In this document: positions 54,418 through 62,810 of the stretch, piece after piece
How positions within the stretch are numbered: position 1 is the stretch's first letter
Layout: each line of letters begins with the position of its first letter
NCBI GenBank assembly: GCA_020439745.1
Contig: JAGQSC010000015.1
Span: 62,001-126,000 of the forward strand
Direction of reading: 5' to 3'
DNA length: 64,000 nucleotides
Source of the DNA: Acidobacteriota bacterium
Lineage (GTDB): Bacteria; Acidobacteriota; Holophagae; Acanthopleuribacterales; Acanthopleuribacteraceae
Translations under genes and position numbers: made by a program
Notes under the pieces: generated by a model
Told to the model about the DNA's origin: nothing
The model's database searches: none
Seen by the model: the letters and a program-made list of their open reading frames with translations, nothing else

Positions 54418-55563
54418 ATGAAAAATATCGCCTTCATGTTTTTTTGTCTCAGTCTCATTGGTAATGATGCCCACGAAGTGCTCGCCAAGTACCGAGAAGC
54501 CCGCGGTGGCGCTAACTGGGACAAAATCCAAACGATTAAGATCACGGGCACGTTCACGTCGTTTAGTGTGGTTTCTCCATTCACAATCCTACGCAAGCGA
54601 CCCGATTTCTACTTTGTCGACCAGGAAATGAACAATCACCCGGTAACCATCGGTCACGACGGCAAGACGAGCTGGTGGGTCAACCAGATGTTGAATGTGG
54701 GGGCCACTGAGGTGGCGGGATTGGATTTACAGGTCCTCAAACGGGACGTCCACTTCATCAGTCGCCTGTACGACTGCGAAAAAGAGGGATTCTCGGTCGC
54801 CATGGGAGCCGCTACGGAAGTCGACGGACTGCCCTGTGTCTCGCTGGTCATCACCCGCGGCGAAGAAACCGAAACATGGTTTCTGGACCCTGAGACGTAC
54901 CTCGAAATCGCCTGTGACTCCGCAGGTTCAGATTTCGGAAGCCCTGCCCCGCAGAGAACCTTTTTTGACGATTTTCGCGAAGTGAACGGGGTGATGATCC
55001 CGCACTACGTGGAGGCCCAGTTCTACACCAGAAATCGCGTCATGGAAGTGGATGCAGTAGAAGTGAATTTGACGGTTGATGACGCGGTATTTGCCATGCC
55101 TCTACCGCCTGGGATGGATGTTCTGAAACACCTCGAAGGCTCGTTTGCCGTGTCGTTCACACCCATAAGTCGCCGTGGACCCGGAGAACCCGTGGCCCTC
55201 GAATCTACCATCCAGTCCGAACTGAGGGGCGGCTTGTTGCAGGAACGCTACGTGGACCAGGACGGCGACTCCATCGTACGCCAATACACCTACGATCCCT
55301 ATGACAAGACCTACCGGGTGCTGCAAATCGATAGTCGCCAAACCCAGATGAGCGTCATGGAAGGCTCGCTGAATGAAGAAGGCGTGTTGGTGGTGGACAA
55401 CCTCAAATCCGATACACCGTCAGAGTCATTTGGGCAAAAGTTCTTTTTGAAATTGAGCCTGAGCAACATCGCCGAAACCGGCTTTCAATTGGACTACGAG
55501 ATGTCTCGCGACGAAGGGAAAACCTGGTTTCCTGTCGGCAAGGCGGCCTACACCCGGAAATGA
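54418..55563 (+). CDS. Exported LolA-like protein with second lipocalin-like domain
   Basis: The real start is ATG 54418 (GGTGG upstream), which gives a signal peptide (MKNIAFMFFCLSLIG); the longer open frame back to 54058 overlaps the PQQ gene. The product is 381 aa. The first half (about 20-225) begins AHEVLAKYREARGGANWDKI and has the 'outer membrane lipoprotein-sorting' strand pattern (TGTFTSF, RPDFYFVDQE, DGKTSWWVN, LDPETYLEI). The second half (about 230-381) resembles a DUF1579-like domain (YTYDPYDKTYRVLQID, EGSLNEEGVL). The ligand is unknown. It is 11 bp from the PQQ gene and is followed by a terminator. Confidence 0.7.
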   Translation: MKNIAFMFFCLSLIGNDAHEVLAKYREARGGANWDKIQTIKITGTFTSFSVVSPFTILRKRPDFYFVDQEMNNHPVTIGHDGKTSWWVNQMLNVGATEVAGLDLQVLKRDVHFISRLYDCEKEGFSVAMGAATEVDGLPCVSLVITRGEETETWFLDPETYLEIACDSAGSDFGSPAPQRTFFDDFREVNGVMIPHYVEAQFYTRNRVMEVDAVEVNLTVDDAVFAMPLPPGMDVLKHLEGSFAVSFTPISRRGPGEPVALESTIQSELRGGLLQERYVDQDGDSIVRQYTYDPYDKTYRVLQIDSRQTQMSVMEGSLNEEGVLVVDNLKSDTPSESFGQKFFLKLSLSNIAETGFQLDYEMSRDEGKTWFPVGKAAYTRK

Positions 55564-55572
55564 TACATGAGT

Positions 55573-55604
55573 AAGGCCCGAAGCCTCGGTTTCGGGCCTT
55601 TGTT
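55573..55604 (+). terminator. Rho-independent terminator after the LolA-like gene
   Basis: AAGGCCCGAA (55573-55582) pairs with TTCGGGCCTT (55591-55600) across an 8-nt loop, followed by a short T-rich run (TTTGTT). Confidence 0.85.
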
Positions 55605-55673
55605 GCGCAAAATCACAATCTAACTCGTCGCATTGTGCTATCACAGGTCATACGTTGAAAGTCGAGGACCCTT

Positions 55674-57983
55674 ATGGCGCTGCTCTTGTGTTTTTTGCTC
55701 GTAGGCCAAGATCTGAAAGTGGGTGGTCCCCTACCCAATCCCATCGTCTTTGCCACCCAAGTCCCCATCCCCGGTGATTTCGTGACGATTGGTTCCACCT
55801 TTGGTAATCACCAGGCAGATATGGCGTCAGTGGGTCGTGGTGGCGACCTTTACATCGTTTATCCCACAGGTACCATTAAGAACCTGACTCAGGTCGCGGG
55901 ATACGGCATGTCCGGTCATCAGGGCAGCACCGCCATCGCCGTCCGTGATCCGCATGTCCACTGGGACGGCACGAAGGTCATTTTTAGTATGGCGATTGGT
56001 GCACCGACACAATTCATTTACGAAGACTATTTTTGGCAGCTGTATGAAGTCACAGGATTGGGAGAATTTGAGACCCCAGTCATCACACTGGTTCCCAACC
56101 AACCCAGCAACGCCAACAACATTCAGCCGATTTACGGCAGTGATGATCGCATCATCTTTGCCTCAGACCGTCCCTTCCGAGGGATGGCGCACCTCTACCC
56201 CCTCTTGGATGAGTATGAAGAGGCCGCAACAGTGAACGGATTGTGGAGCCTGGATCCCGTATCAGGTGACCTGTTCCGCATCAACCACACCCCATCTGGA
56301 GCATTCACGCCCTTTTTAGATAGCTCGGGCAGAATCATTTTCACGAGATGGGACCACCTGCAACGAGACCAACAAGCCGATGCCGACGAGTTAAGTACAA
56401 CGGGAACTATTTATGGCACCTTCAACTACTCCGATGAAACGGCCGGAGCCTCTCTCAACGACAGTCGCGAGGAGTTCTTTCCTGAACCCCGAGCCGTACG
56501 AACCGACTTGCTGGCAGGTACCAATCTGGAAGGCCACAGTTTCAATTTGTTCTTCCCCTGGCAGATCATGGAAGACGGGACAGCCGAAGAGACCCTGAAC
56601 CATATTGGCCGCCACGAGCTTTCCAATTACTTCAATCGCAGCATGAACGACGATCCCAACCTGGACGAGTTTATTGCCTCAGTTTCGGGCCGCTTCAACA
56701 CCAACGAGATCCTGAATTTCTTTCATCTGCGAGAAGATCCCACCCAAGCCGGCCGTTTCATTGGGGTGGATGCACCCGAGTTTCAGTCACACGCTTCGGG
56801 TCAATTGATTGCCATCAACGGTGGAGAAACCACGAATCCCGATCTGATGGCCATTACCTATGTCACACACCCTGATACAGCTGATGTCACCAACACGCCT
56901 GATCCCACACACACCGGACTCTACCGCGACCCCATTTATTTGTCGGACGGATCCATCCTCGCTGTCCATACGCCGGAGACACGAGCCGACGAAAATGAAG
57001 GATCCAGAGCCTTGCCTTCATCGCGTTACGACTTCCGCATCAAGCGTATTGTCCAGAACGGTGCCTACTTCGAGGCAGGAACACCCATCACCACTGGAAT
57101 CACCAAATCGATTACTTACTATGATCCAGATGTGCTGGTTACTTATAACGGTGAGTTCTGGGAGCTTTATCCGGTCGAGTTGGTGGCCCGTACGCGGCCT
57201 AGCCGAACACCGGCCGCTTTGGAGGCGCCGGAAACACAGATCTTCAACGAAGAGAACGTCGACATCCAACAGTTCAAACAGTGGATGGCCGATGAGGGTT
57301 TGGCCCTTGCCGTGAGCCGCAACGTGACCACTCGAGATCATGCCGATCAGCAACAACCCTACAACCTCAGGGTTCCAGGGGGCGCACAAACCATTAGTTC
57401 GGGTGGCACGGTATATGACATCAGCCATCTGCAGTTCTTTCAAGCCGACCATTTGAGGGGCATCGGTGGCCTGGCCACGCCCTCCCCTGGTCGACGCGTT
57501 TTGGCGCAACCCATGCACGATCCTGCCGTGAACAATCCTCCGGGCGGGGGACCCCCGGGCAGTGTAGCCTTGGATCAAGACGGTTCCATGGCCGCCTTCG
57601 TGCCAGCCCATCGGGCCATGTCCTGGCAGTTAACGGCGCCGGACACCACACCGGTGGTTCGGGAACGCTACTGGGTCAATTTCCAGCCCGGCGAAATTCG
57701 CGTATGTGCCAGTTGTCACGGTATCAACACCACCCATCAATCGGGTGGTGGCGTACCTCAGAACCCACCCGAAGCCCTGCGCACGTTACTGCAGTATTGG
57801 AAGACCATCAACTGTGCGGCCTCAGGACCAGACGTCAACCAAAGCGGCCGCGTGGAAGTGCTTGACGCCGTTCCTGTGATCAACAACCTTGCGAGCGCAG
57901 GTCCCTACGACCTGAACTGCGACGGCACCGTGGACGCCCAAGACCTGGGTCTTATCCTAGAAGCCTGGCCCCAAACCCCGTAA
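55674..57983 (+). CDS. Exported beta-propeller with single c-type haem site and C-terminal dockerin-like repeat
   Basis: The 769-aa protein has a short signal (MALLLCFLLVGQ) and GAGG upstream. The body (about 30-640) looks like a PD40/WD40-type propeller similar to the middle domain of hydrazine synthase alpha-like proteins (DDRIIFASDRPF, SGRIIFTRWDHLQRDQQ, DGSILAVHTPE). A haem-c attachment site CASCH (678-682) follows. The end (720-767) has two dockerin-type calcium loops, DVNQSGRVEVLD and DLNCDGTVDAQD, each with DxNxxGxxxxxD spacing. No cohesin was seen in the window. Electron transfer or sugar-oxidising function is possible; this is inference. Confidence 0.82.
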   Translation: MALLLCFLLVGQDLKVGGPLPNPIVFATQVPIPGDFVTIGSTFGNHQADMASVGRGGDLYIVYPTGTIKNLTQVAGYGMSGHQGSTAIAVRDPHVHWDGTKVIFSMAIGAPTQFIYEDYFWQLYEVTGLGEFETPVITLVPNQPSNANNIQPIYGSDDRIIFASDRPFRGMAHLYPLLDEYEEAATVNGLWSLDPVSGDLFRINHTPSGAFTPFLDSSGRIIFTRWDHLQRDQQADADELSTTGTIYGTFNYSDETAGASLNDSREEFFPEPRAVRTDLLAGTNLEGHSFNLFFPWQIMEDGTAEETLNHIGRHELSNYFNRSMNDDPNLDEFIASVSGRFNTNEILNFFHLREDPTQAGRFIGVDAPEFQSHASGQLIAINGGETTNPDLMAITYVTHPDTADVTNTPDPTHTGLYRDPIYLSDGSILAVHTPETRADENEGSRALPSSRYDFRIKRIVQNGAYFEAGTPITTGITKSITYYDPDVLVTYNGEFWELYPVELVARTRPSRTPAALEAPETQIFNEENVDIQQFKQWMADEGLALAVSRNVTTRDHADQQQPYNLRVPGGAQTISSGGTVYDISHLQFFQADHLRGIGGLATPSPGRRVLAQPMHDPAVNNPPGGGPPGSVALDQDGSMAAFVPAHRAMSWQLTAPDTTPVVRERYWVNFQPGEIRVCASCHGINTTHQSGGGVPQNPPEALRTLLQYWKTINCAASGPDVNQSGRVEVLDAVPVINNLASAGPYDLNCDGTVDAQDLGLILEAWPQTP

Positions 57984-58243
57984 TAAAAGGTTTCACTCGA
58001 ACTGACCTTATTGCACATTACTCACGTCTTTTCTGTTTGACCCCTCAAATTCCGCTTCGAACATGGTCAATCATATGTTGGTTGGCTAGGAGTGCATTTC
58101 TTTGTTCATATTCTTCTATTCAAATCTTCTTGTGTTCCTCACCGTTAAAGATAAATGCGCACCTCCTATAACCAAATATCCACGCTTTCGCTGAGACGGA
58201 AATCTGTGGTTCTGGCAACGTTGCACTGTCTCCATAATCTCGG

Positions 58244-59596
58244 TCATTGTTGCTTGCCCGCTTCCTTCTTCAGAGCATAGATGATTTGAGCTCTCGTAAT
58301 GCCCAATAACTCAGCAGCTTTCGTTTGATTGTTGCCCGTCTGTTTCATAGCTTCCTTGATCAATCGTTCTTGCATTCGTTCCAAGTTCAGGTCGACCAAG
58401 TTAAGGCTCGGTATCACCGGATCACCCTGAACTAGCCATCTTGCCAACACACGGCTGTCCAAGGATTCGTCAGTGGAGAATATCAAACACCGCTCAATCA
58501 CATTGCTCAATTCCCTCAGATTGCCCGGCCACTGGTGCGCCAAGAGCATTTCTTCGGCATCTTTCATGATCGTGGGAACACGAACATTGAGTTTTTGAGC
58601 CGTGCTCTCCGCAAACATCTTGGCCAAGACCGGAATATCTTCTCGACGTTCGCGAAGCGGCGGAAGCTCCAAATGAACCACGTTAATCCGATAATACAGA
58701 TCACGGCGGAACTTCCCATCCTCCACCAACTGCGGGAGGTCTGCATTGGTGGCCGCAATCACGCGTAAGTTCACACTGAGCTCATCCACGCCGCCCACAC
58801 GGCGGAACTTCTGACTATCCAAAAATCCCAGCAGTTTGGCCTGTGTTTGTAACGTCATCTCACCAATCTCGTCGAGAAACAAGGTTCCCCCATGAGCCCG
58901 TTCAGCCAGCCCCTCCTTGTCGCTCTTGGCATCGGTAAATGCGCCCTTTTCGTGTCCAAACAACTCACTTTCCAGCAGTTCCGAAGACAAAGTCGTGCAG
59001 GTTACATGCACATAGGGAAAAGAGGCCCGCGCACTGCTGTAGTGAATGAGTTCGGCAAGGAAACTCTTACCGACGCCGCTTTCCCCCGTAATCAATAGCG
59101 TGTCCCCACTGCTTGCCGCAAAACGCTTAGCGGTGTTAAAGACCAATTCCATAGATTTGGATCGGAACCTGAGACGATCAAATCCATAGTACTGCTTGCG
59201 TTTTTCGTGAACTTGACTCATCGCCAGCCTGGTTTCGCTCATCTGCAGCGCAATCTTCATTTTCAACTTCAGGAGTGAAGGAATAATGGGCTTTTCCAAG
59301 TAGTCAAAGGCGCCTTTGTTCATGGCTTCCACGCCCGCGTCGGTGGAGCCATGAGCCGTCATGAAGAAGAAAAGTGGCATGCGGTCCTTGGAGATCGTCT
59401 GGATTACGTCAAAGCCTGAACCATCCGGTAATCTAAAATCCACCATTGCCAATGCATAGCGTGTTTTTTCAATTGCGGTAACGGCCGCAGAAACTGAGCC
59501 TACTTGTTCGGACTGAACACCCAATTCGGCGGCTAGTTTCCGAATGATCACACCAACCCCAGGATCATCATCAATCACCAATACGGAACGAGCCAC
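58244..59596 (-). CDS. Sigma-54-dependent response regulator 2 (NtrC-type)
   Basis: The 450-aa regulator has a receiver domain (acidic DDD at 9-11, phospho-Asp53 in MVDFRLPDG, Thr in FMTAHG, Lys in LEKPI), a AAA+ domain with GESGVGKS (171-178), a GAFTDA variant of the sigma-54 contact loop (218-223, usually GAFTGA), a [12 protein letters not shown] Walker B, and a WPGNLREL segment. The Fis-type helix-turn-helix is 'NNQTKAAELLGITRAQIIYAL'. It is transcribed divergently from the metalloprotease, whose upstream region holds a sigma-54 promoter and a perfect inverted repeat. No cognate kinase gene is directly adjacent. Confidence 0.93.
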   Translation of the reverse strand: MARSVLVIDDDPGVGVIIRKLAAELGVQSEQVGSVSAAVTAIEKTRYALAMVDFRLPDGSGFDVIQTISKDRMPLFFFMTAHGSTDAGVEAMNKGAFDYLEKPIIPSLLKLKMKIALQMSETRLAMSQVHEKRKQYYGFDRLRFRSKSMELVFNTAKRFAASSGDTLLITGESGVGKSFLAELIHYSSARASFPYVHVTCTTLSSELLESELFGHEKGAFTDAKSDKEGLAERAHGGTLFLDEIGEMTLQTQAKLLGFLDSQKFRRVGGVDELSVNLRVIAATNADLPQLVEDGKFRRDLYYRINVVHLELPPLRERREDIPVLAKMFAESTAQKLNVRVPTIMKDAEEMLLAHQWPGNLRELSNVIERCLIFSTDESLDSRVLARWLVQGDPVIPSLNLVDLNLERMQERLIKEAMKQTGNNQTKAAELLGITRAQIIYALKKEAGKQQ

Positions 59597-59623
59597 GGGT
59601 CACCTTCCTCTAGATTGCACCTC

Positions 59624-59660
59624 TGTAGAATATTGTCGGAAAATTGTCGACTATTCTACA
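59624..59660. promoter_or_regulatory. Perfect 9-bp inverted repeat, candidate activator site
   Basis: TGTAGAATA (59624-59632) and TATTCTACA (59652-59660) form perfect arms around 19 bp, which contain a TTGTCG direct repeat (59633-59638 as TTGTCG and 59644-59649). The site sits 28-64 bp upstream of the regulator start codon and about 53 bp upstream of the -24 element of the divergent gene, as expected for an enhancer-binding-protein site. Confidence 0.6.
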
Positions 59661-59710
59661 ACAGAAAAAACACCGAATATGTAAACACCATGAATTAAAA
59701 GCCTTAATAG

Positions 59711-59727
59711 TTGGCAAGACCCATGCT
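59711..59727 (+). promoter_or_regulatory. Sigma-54 promoter of the metalloprotease/diguanylate cyclase operon
   Basis: TTGGCAAGACCCATGCT has GG (59713-59714), 10 bp, GC (59725-59726). TTGGCA matches the -24 consensus perfectly and ATGCT is close to TTGCT. The predicted start near 59738 gives about 55 nt of leader with GAGGAG before the ATG at 59794. Confidence 0.75.
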
Positions 59728-59793
59728 CTTTTAGTGTTTCTGCCGAACGGATTTTTCCATGTTCCCGGCAACTATCACACTGAGGAGTTAGTC

Positions 59794-60948
59794 ATGACGA
59801 ATGCCATATTCGCACTAATGCTATTTTTTGGAGCTAACGGCGATGAATTCATCCAAAGCGTGTTTTTTGACCGTTCCGCCGGACCAGAAATCATATCTGC
59901 ATTTCGCGTTGAGCTCGACGCCGCCTTGCTTGAGGGCGATGTCACATCCTTTCGCCTGTCGTTGCCAGAGGGTACGACGGAGGTGGTGCATCGCGTCTCC
60001 AGTCAACATAATCTGAACGGTACGACCAGTTGGCAAGGTATATGGACGGTGAATCACGTGGCCGCACCGGTTATCTTAACGACAAAAAACGGTTGCGTTT
60101 CTGGACTCATCTATCTAAGCAATCGTGTCGTCCAAATTCGACCCACGATTGACGGAAACATCCTGGAAGAATTGGATCACAATAGCTTCGACGGCTGCGA
60201 AACCGATGAGTCAGGATTCCAGCCAGCCAAAGTTAATCCTCTCCCCAACAACATACACTCGGTTGAGTTGGACGTCTTAATCGTGTACACCCCGGACGCG
60301 GAACAGGCGGTGGGTGGATCGGATGGCATGGATGTGCTGGTACAGAACGCAATGGACATCACCAATTATGCGTTTCTCAAGAGCCAGATTGACGCACGCG
60401 TCCGTTTGGTGCACGCAAGATCCATAAACTACCCTGAAACAGGCAACTTGGAAGACGACCTTAATTGGCTAAAAAACGATCCAGCTTGTCGGTCGATGCG
60501 TGCAGAAGTGGGCGCCGATTTTGTCGGACTAATCGTTGAGAACGCTGGTAATTCGTGCGGTCGAGCGTTTGTTCAAAGGTCAACCACTGTTCCATTTTCA
60601 GAATCTGCCTTCCAAGTCACAGCTCGTTCCTGCACCGTAGGCAACCTATCATTTACCCACGAATTGGCCCACAACTTGGGTTGTGAGCACAATCCCGAGT
60701 CCAGTGATGCCTATCCCAATCGAGGGTCCTACCCTTGGTCGTTTGGCCATTACGTGAACGGTGTGTTTCGAACCGTCATGTCTTATTCCGCAGCTTGCAC
60801 GAACGGTTGTCCGAGAATTCCCCTCTTTTCAAATGCAGCCATCCTCGTAGACGGGTTCCCGGCTGGTATCCCTAATCAACGTGAAAACTACCGCGTCATT
60901 AATCAGACCTCACCCAGCGCAGCCAAATTTCGACAATCTACCAAGTAG
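59794..60948 (+). CDS. Secreted reprolysin-like zinc metalloprotease (metzincin)
   Basis: ATG 59794 is chosen (GAGGAG upstream; signal MTNAIFALMLFFGANG), giving 384 aa. A propeptide of about 140 residues precedes the catalytic domain. The zinc signature HELAHNLGCEH is at 289-299, with the methionine turn VMSYS about 30 residues later, diagnostic of metzincins of the M12B/reprolysin-like type. A cysteine-rich exit (CTNGCPRI) follows. It would act outside the cell on proteins. Together with the next gene it forms an operon controlled by sigma-54. Confidence 0.9.
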   Translation: MTNAIFALMLFFGANGDEFIQSVFFDRSAGPEIISAFRVELDAALLEGDVTSFRLSLPEGTTEVVHRVSSQHNLNGTTSWQGIWTVNHVAAPVILTTKNGCVSGLIYLSNRVVQIRPTIDGNILEELDHNSFDGCETDESGFQPAKVNPLPNNIHSVELDVLIVYTPDAEQAVGGSDGMDVLVQNAMDITNYAFLKSQIDARVRLVHARSINYPETGNLEDDLNWLKNDPACRSMRAEVGADFVGLIVENAGNSCGRAFVQRSTTVPFSESAFQVTARSCTVGNLSFTHELAHNLGCEHNPESSDAYPNRGSYPWSFGHYVNGVFRTVMSYSAACTNGCPRIPLFSNAAILVDGFPAGIPNQRENYRVINQTSPSAAKFRQSTK

Positions 60949-60971
60949 TCGATGGTCGAGGATCAACAAAG

Positions 60972-62810
60972 ATGGCCAATCACAAGAACATCGAAATAGC
61001 CCATCACTTGGACAACAAGAATGCAGCAACCCTTAGAATCGTGGGGCTCGTGGTGGTGCCAGTGTTTGTGATGCTTAGCCTTCGGGATATGCTCACACTT
61101 CATGGAACATCCCTGATTTTCGCCCTGACTGGAAACACATTGATCATAGCAGCGGGGCTCGTGATGCGAGGTTGGGTTCGCAAGCACGACGTTCGTCACA
61201 GTCACCATTGGAGCTTCATGCTATTTGGACTGATATTGTTCAAGGGAATCTGCATGATTGTCATGACCAACGACGAGTTTGCTTCTTGGAACATCATGCT
61301 GCTTCATGTACTGACGTCTATGGTTATGGTAAGTCTCGTCCACTATCTTTCATTCTTCACGCTCCTGGTTTTGGGTTGGGGATTCGCCCTCTATCTGGTC
61401 GGCGATTCGCCCCTCACTCACCCGTTATTCCTGACCAGCCTGGGAGGTGGCTTCGCCATTTTCGTCATCCAGAAAGACGCCTTTTTGAAATCAGTTTCGA
61501 TCCTCATCAACCATCAAAAACAGCAGCATGACTTGCGCCAATTCAAGGACCAAGCCCATTGCTTTATTCACCACGTTAAGACGGACCTCAGCTTTACGTA
61601 CGTCAATAGCTATTGGAAACGCCGGCTGGGTTACACAGACGAAGAGATAGCCACCCTAAGCCTCAAGGACATATTGCCCGACCACCAGCGACACCTGGCA
61701 GCAGTTCTCCTCGACCAAATGAGCTCGGGTACACACGCACCCATGCTCAAGATTCAATTCAAATGCAAAAACGGCACGCTGATCCATGTCGAAGGCACCG
61801 CGCAGTTCTTTGACAATGAAGGCATTCGTGAGTCTCGCGGTATCTTTTTGGATGTGACTGAGAGCAGGCGCGCACAGATACAGTTGATGGTGAGTGAACA
61901 CCGATTCAGACTCTTAGCGGACAACGTTCAGGAGGCCTTCTGGTTGTTTGACCGGTCCAGCTGTCAGTTTGTTTACGTGAATCAGGCTTTCAAGACACTC
62001 ACCGGTTACTCACCACAGGCACTCATCAAGGACCCTCGCTTGGTATTCAAGATCATGGAAGCACCCCACCTGAATGAACTTAAGGAACACTATGAGACAC
62101 TGGACAACACAAACGTGCTCAAATTAGAACATACCATTCGACATAGAGATGGATCCATTCGCTGGGTATCGTTGACGGCTAAAGTCCTATGCAACGCTGA
62201 AGGGCAACCCCATCAAATCGTCGGTATCAGCCATGACATCACTGAACTCAAAATGATGCAGGAGCAACTGGAACGCCTTTCGCGCATTGACGGGCTGACG
62301 GGCCTTATGAATCGCCGAGGCATGGATGAGTTTTTGGAGCGAGAGTGGCGCCGGCAACATCGCGCCGACGAGTGGATTTCATTGTTGATGTGCGACGTCG
62401 ATCTCTTTAAGTCTTACAACGACAGATATGGCCATCAGGCTGGTGATGCCTGTCTTCGAGTCCTGGCTTGCACCCTTTCATCCTCATTGCAACGTCCCTC
62501 AGATATTGCAGCACGTTACGGAGGTGAGGAATTTTGCGTCATTTTGCCGAAGACCAATAGCAAGGGTGCGCGACACATCGCCGAAATCATTCGCAAGAAC
62601 GTAGCAGCCCTGAACGTGGAGCACGAGGTTTCTACGTATGGCAAAGTGACCCTGAGTATCGGGGTTAGTAGTTGTCGCGTGCGAACATGTGCCGACTACA
62701 ACGTGTTGCTCCAAGCAGCCGATCAGGCTCTATACGCCGCAAAATCCGCCGGACGCAACCAAGTGTGTGAAAAGCCGTTGCGCATTGAAAATGTCACATG
62801 GGTTTCATGA
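60972..62810 (+). CDS. Membrane PAS-PAS diguanylate cyclase
   Basis: The 612-aa protein has about six N-terminal membrane helices (20-170), two PAS domains (about 195-300 and 310-428, the second with VYVNQAFKTLTGYSPQAL and the PAC segment GQPHQIVGISHDITE), and a GGDEF domain (about 438-600). The active site is RYGGEEF (517-521). An intact RxxD inhibitory site (RPSD, 508-511) sits five residues before it. The GGDEF sequence fits an active cyclase making c-di-GMP from two GTP, in response to a membrane signal. It lies 23 bp after the metalloprotease gene, so c-di-GMP output and protease secretion share a promoter. Confidence 0.93.
   Translation: MANHKNIEIAHHLDNKNAATLRIVGLVVVPVFVMLSLRDMLTLHGTSLIFALTGNTLIIAAGLVMRGWVRKHDVRHSHHWSFMLFGLILFKGICMIVMTNDEFASWNIMLLHVLTSMVMVSLVHYLSFFTLLVLGWGFALYLVGDSPLTHPLFLTSLGGGFAIFVIQKDAFLKSVSILINHQKQQHDLRQFKDQAHCFIHHVKTDLSFTYVNSYWKRRLGYTDEEIATLSLKDILPDHQRHLAAVLLDQMSSGTHAPMLKIQFKCKNGTLIHVEGTAQFFDNEGIRESRGIFLDVTESRRAQIQLMVSEHRFRLLADNVQEAFWLFDRSSCQFVYVNQAFKTLTGYSPQALIKDPRLVFKIMEAPHLNELKEHYETLDNTNVLKLEHTIRHRDGSIRWVSLTAKVLCNAEGQPHQIVGISHDITELKMMQEQLERLSRIDGLTGLMNRRGMDEFLEREWRRQHRADEWISLLMCDVDLFKSYNDRYGHQAGDACLRVLACTLSSSLQRPSDIAARYGGEEFCVILPKTNSKGARHIAEIIRKNVAALNVEHEVSTYGKVTLSIGVSSCRVRTCADYNVLLQAADQALYAAKSAGRNQVCEKPLRIENVTWVS

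Noticed and set aside
58214-58224. GCAACGTTGC palindrome after the second sigma-54 regulator
   Set aside because: No T tract follows on either strand, so it is not a terminator; a 10-bp palindrome can arise by chance. The rest of the 57984-58243 gap shows no gene, promoter or RNA that I can support.
59644-59793. Upstream extension of the metalloprotease frame
   Set aside because: It covers the inverted repeat and sigma-54 promoter; the signal peptide starts at 59794 with GAGGAG before it.
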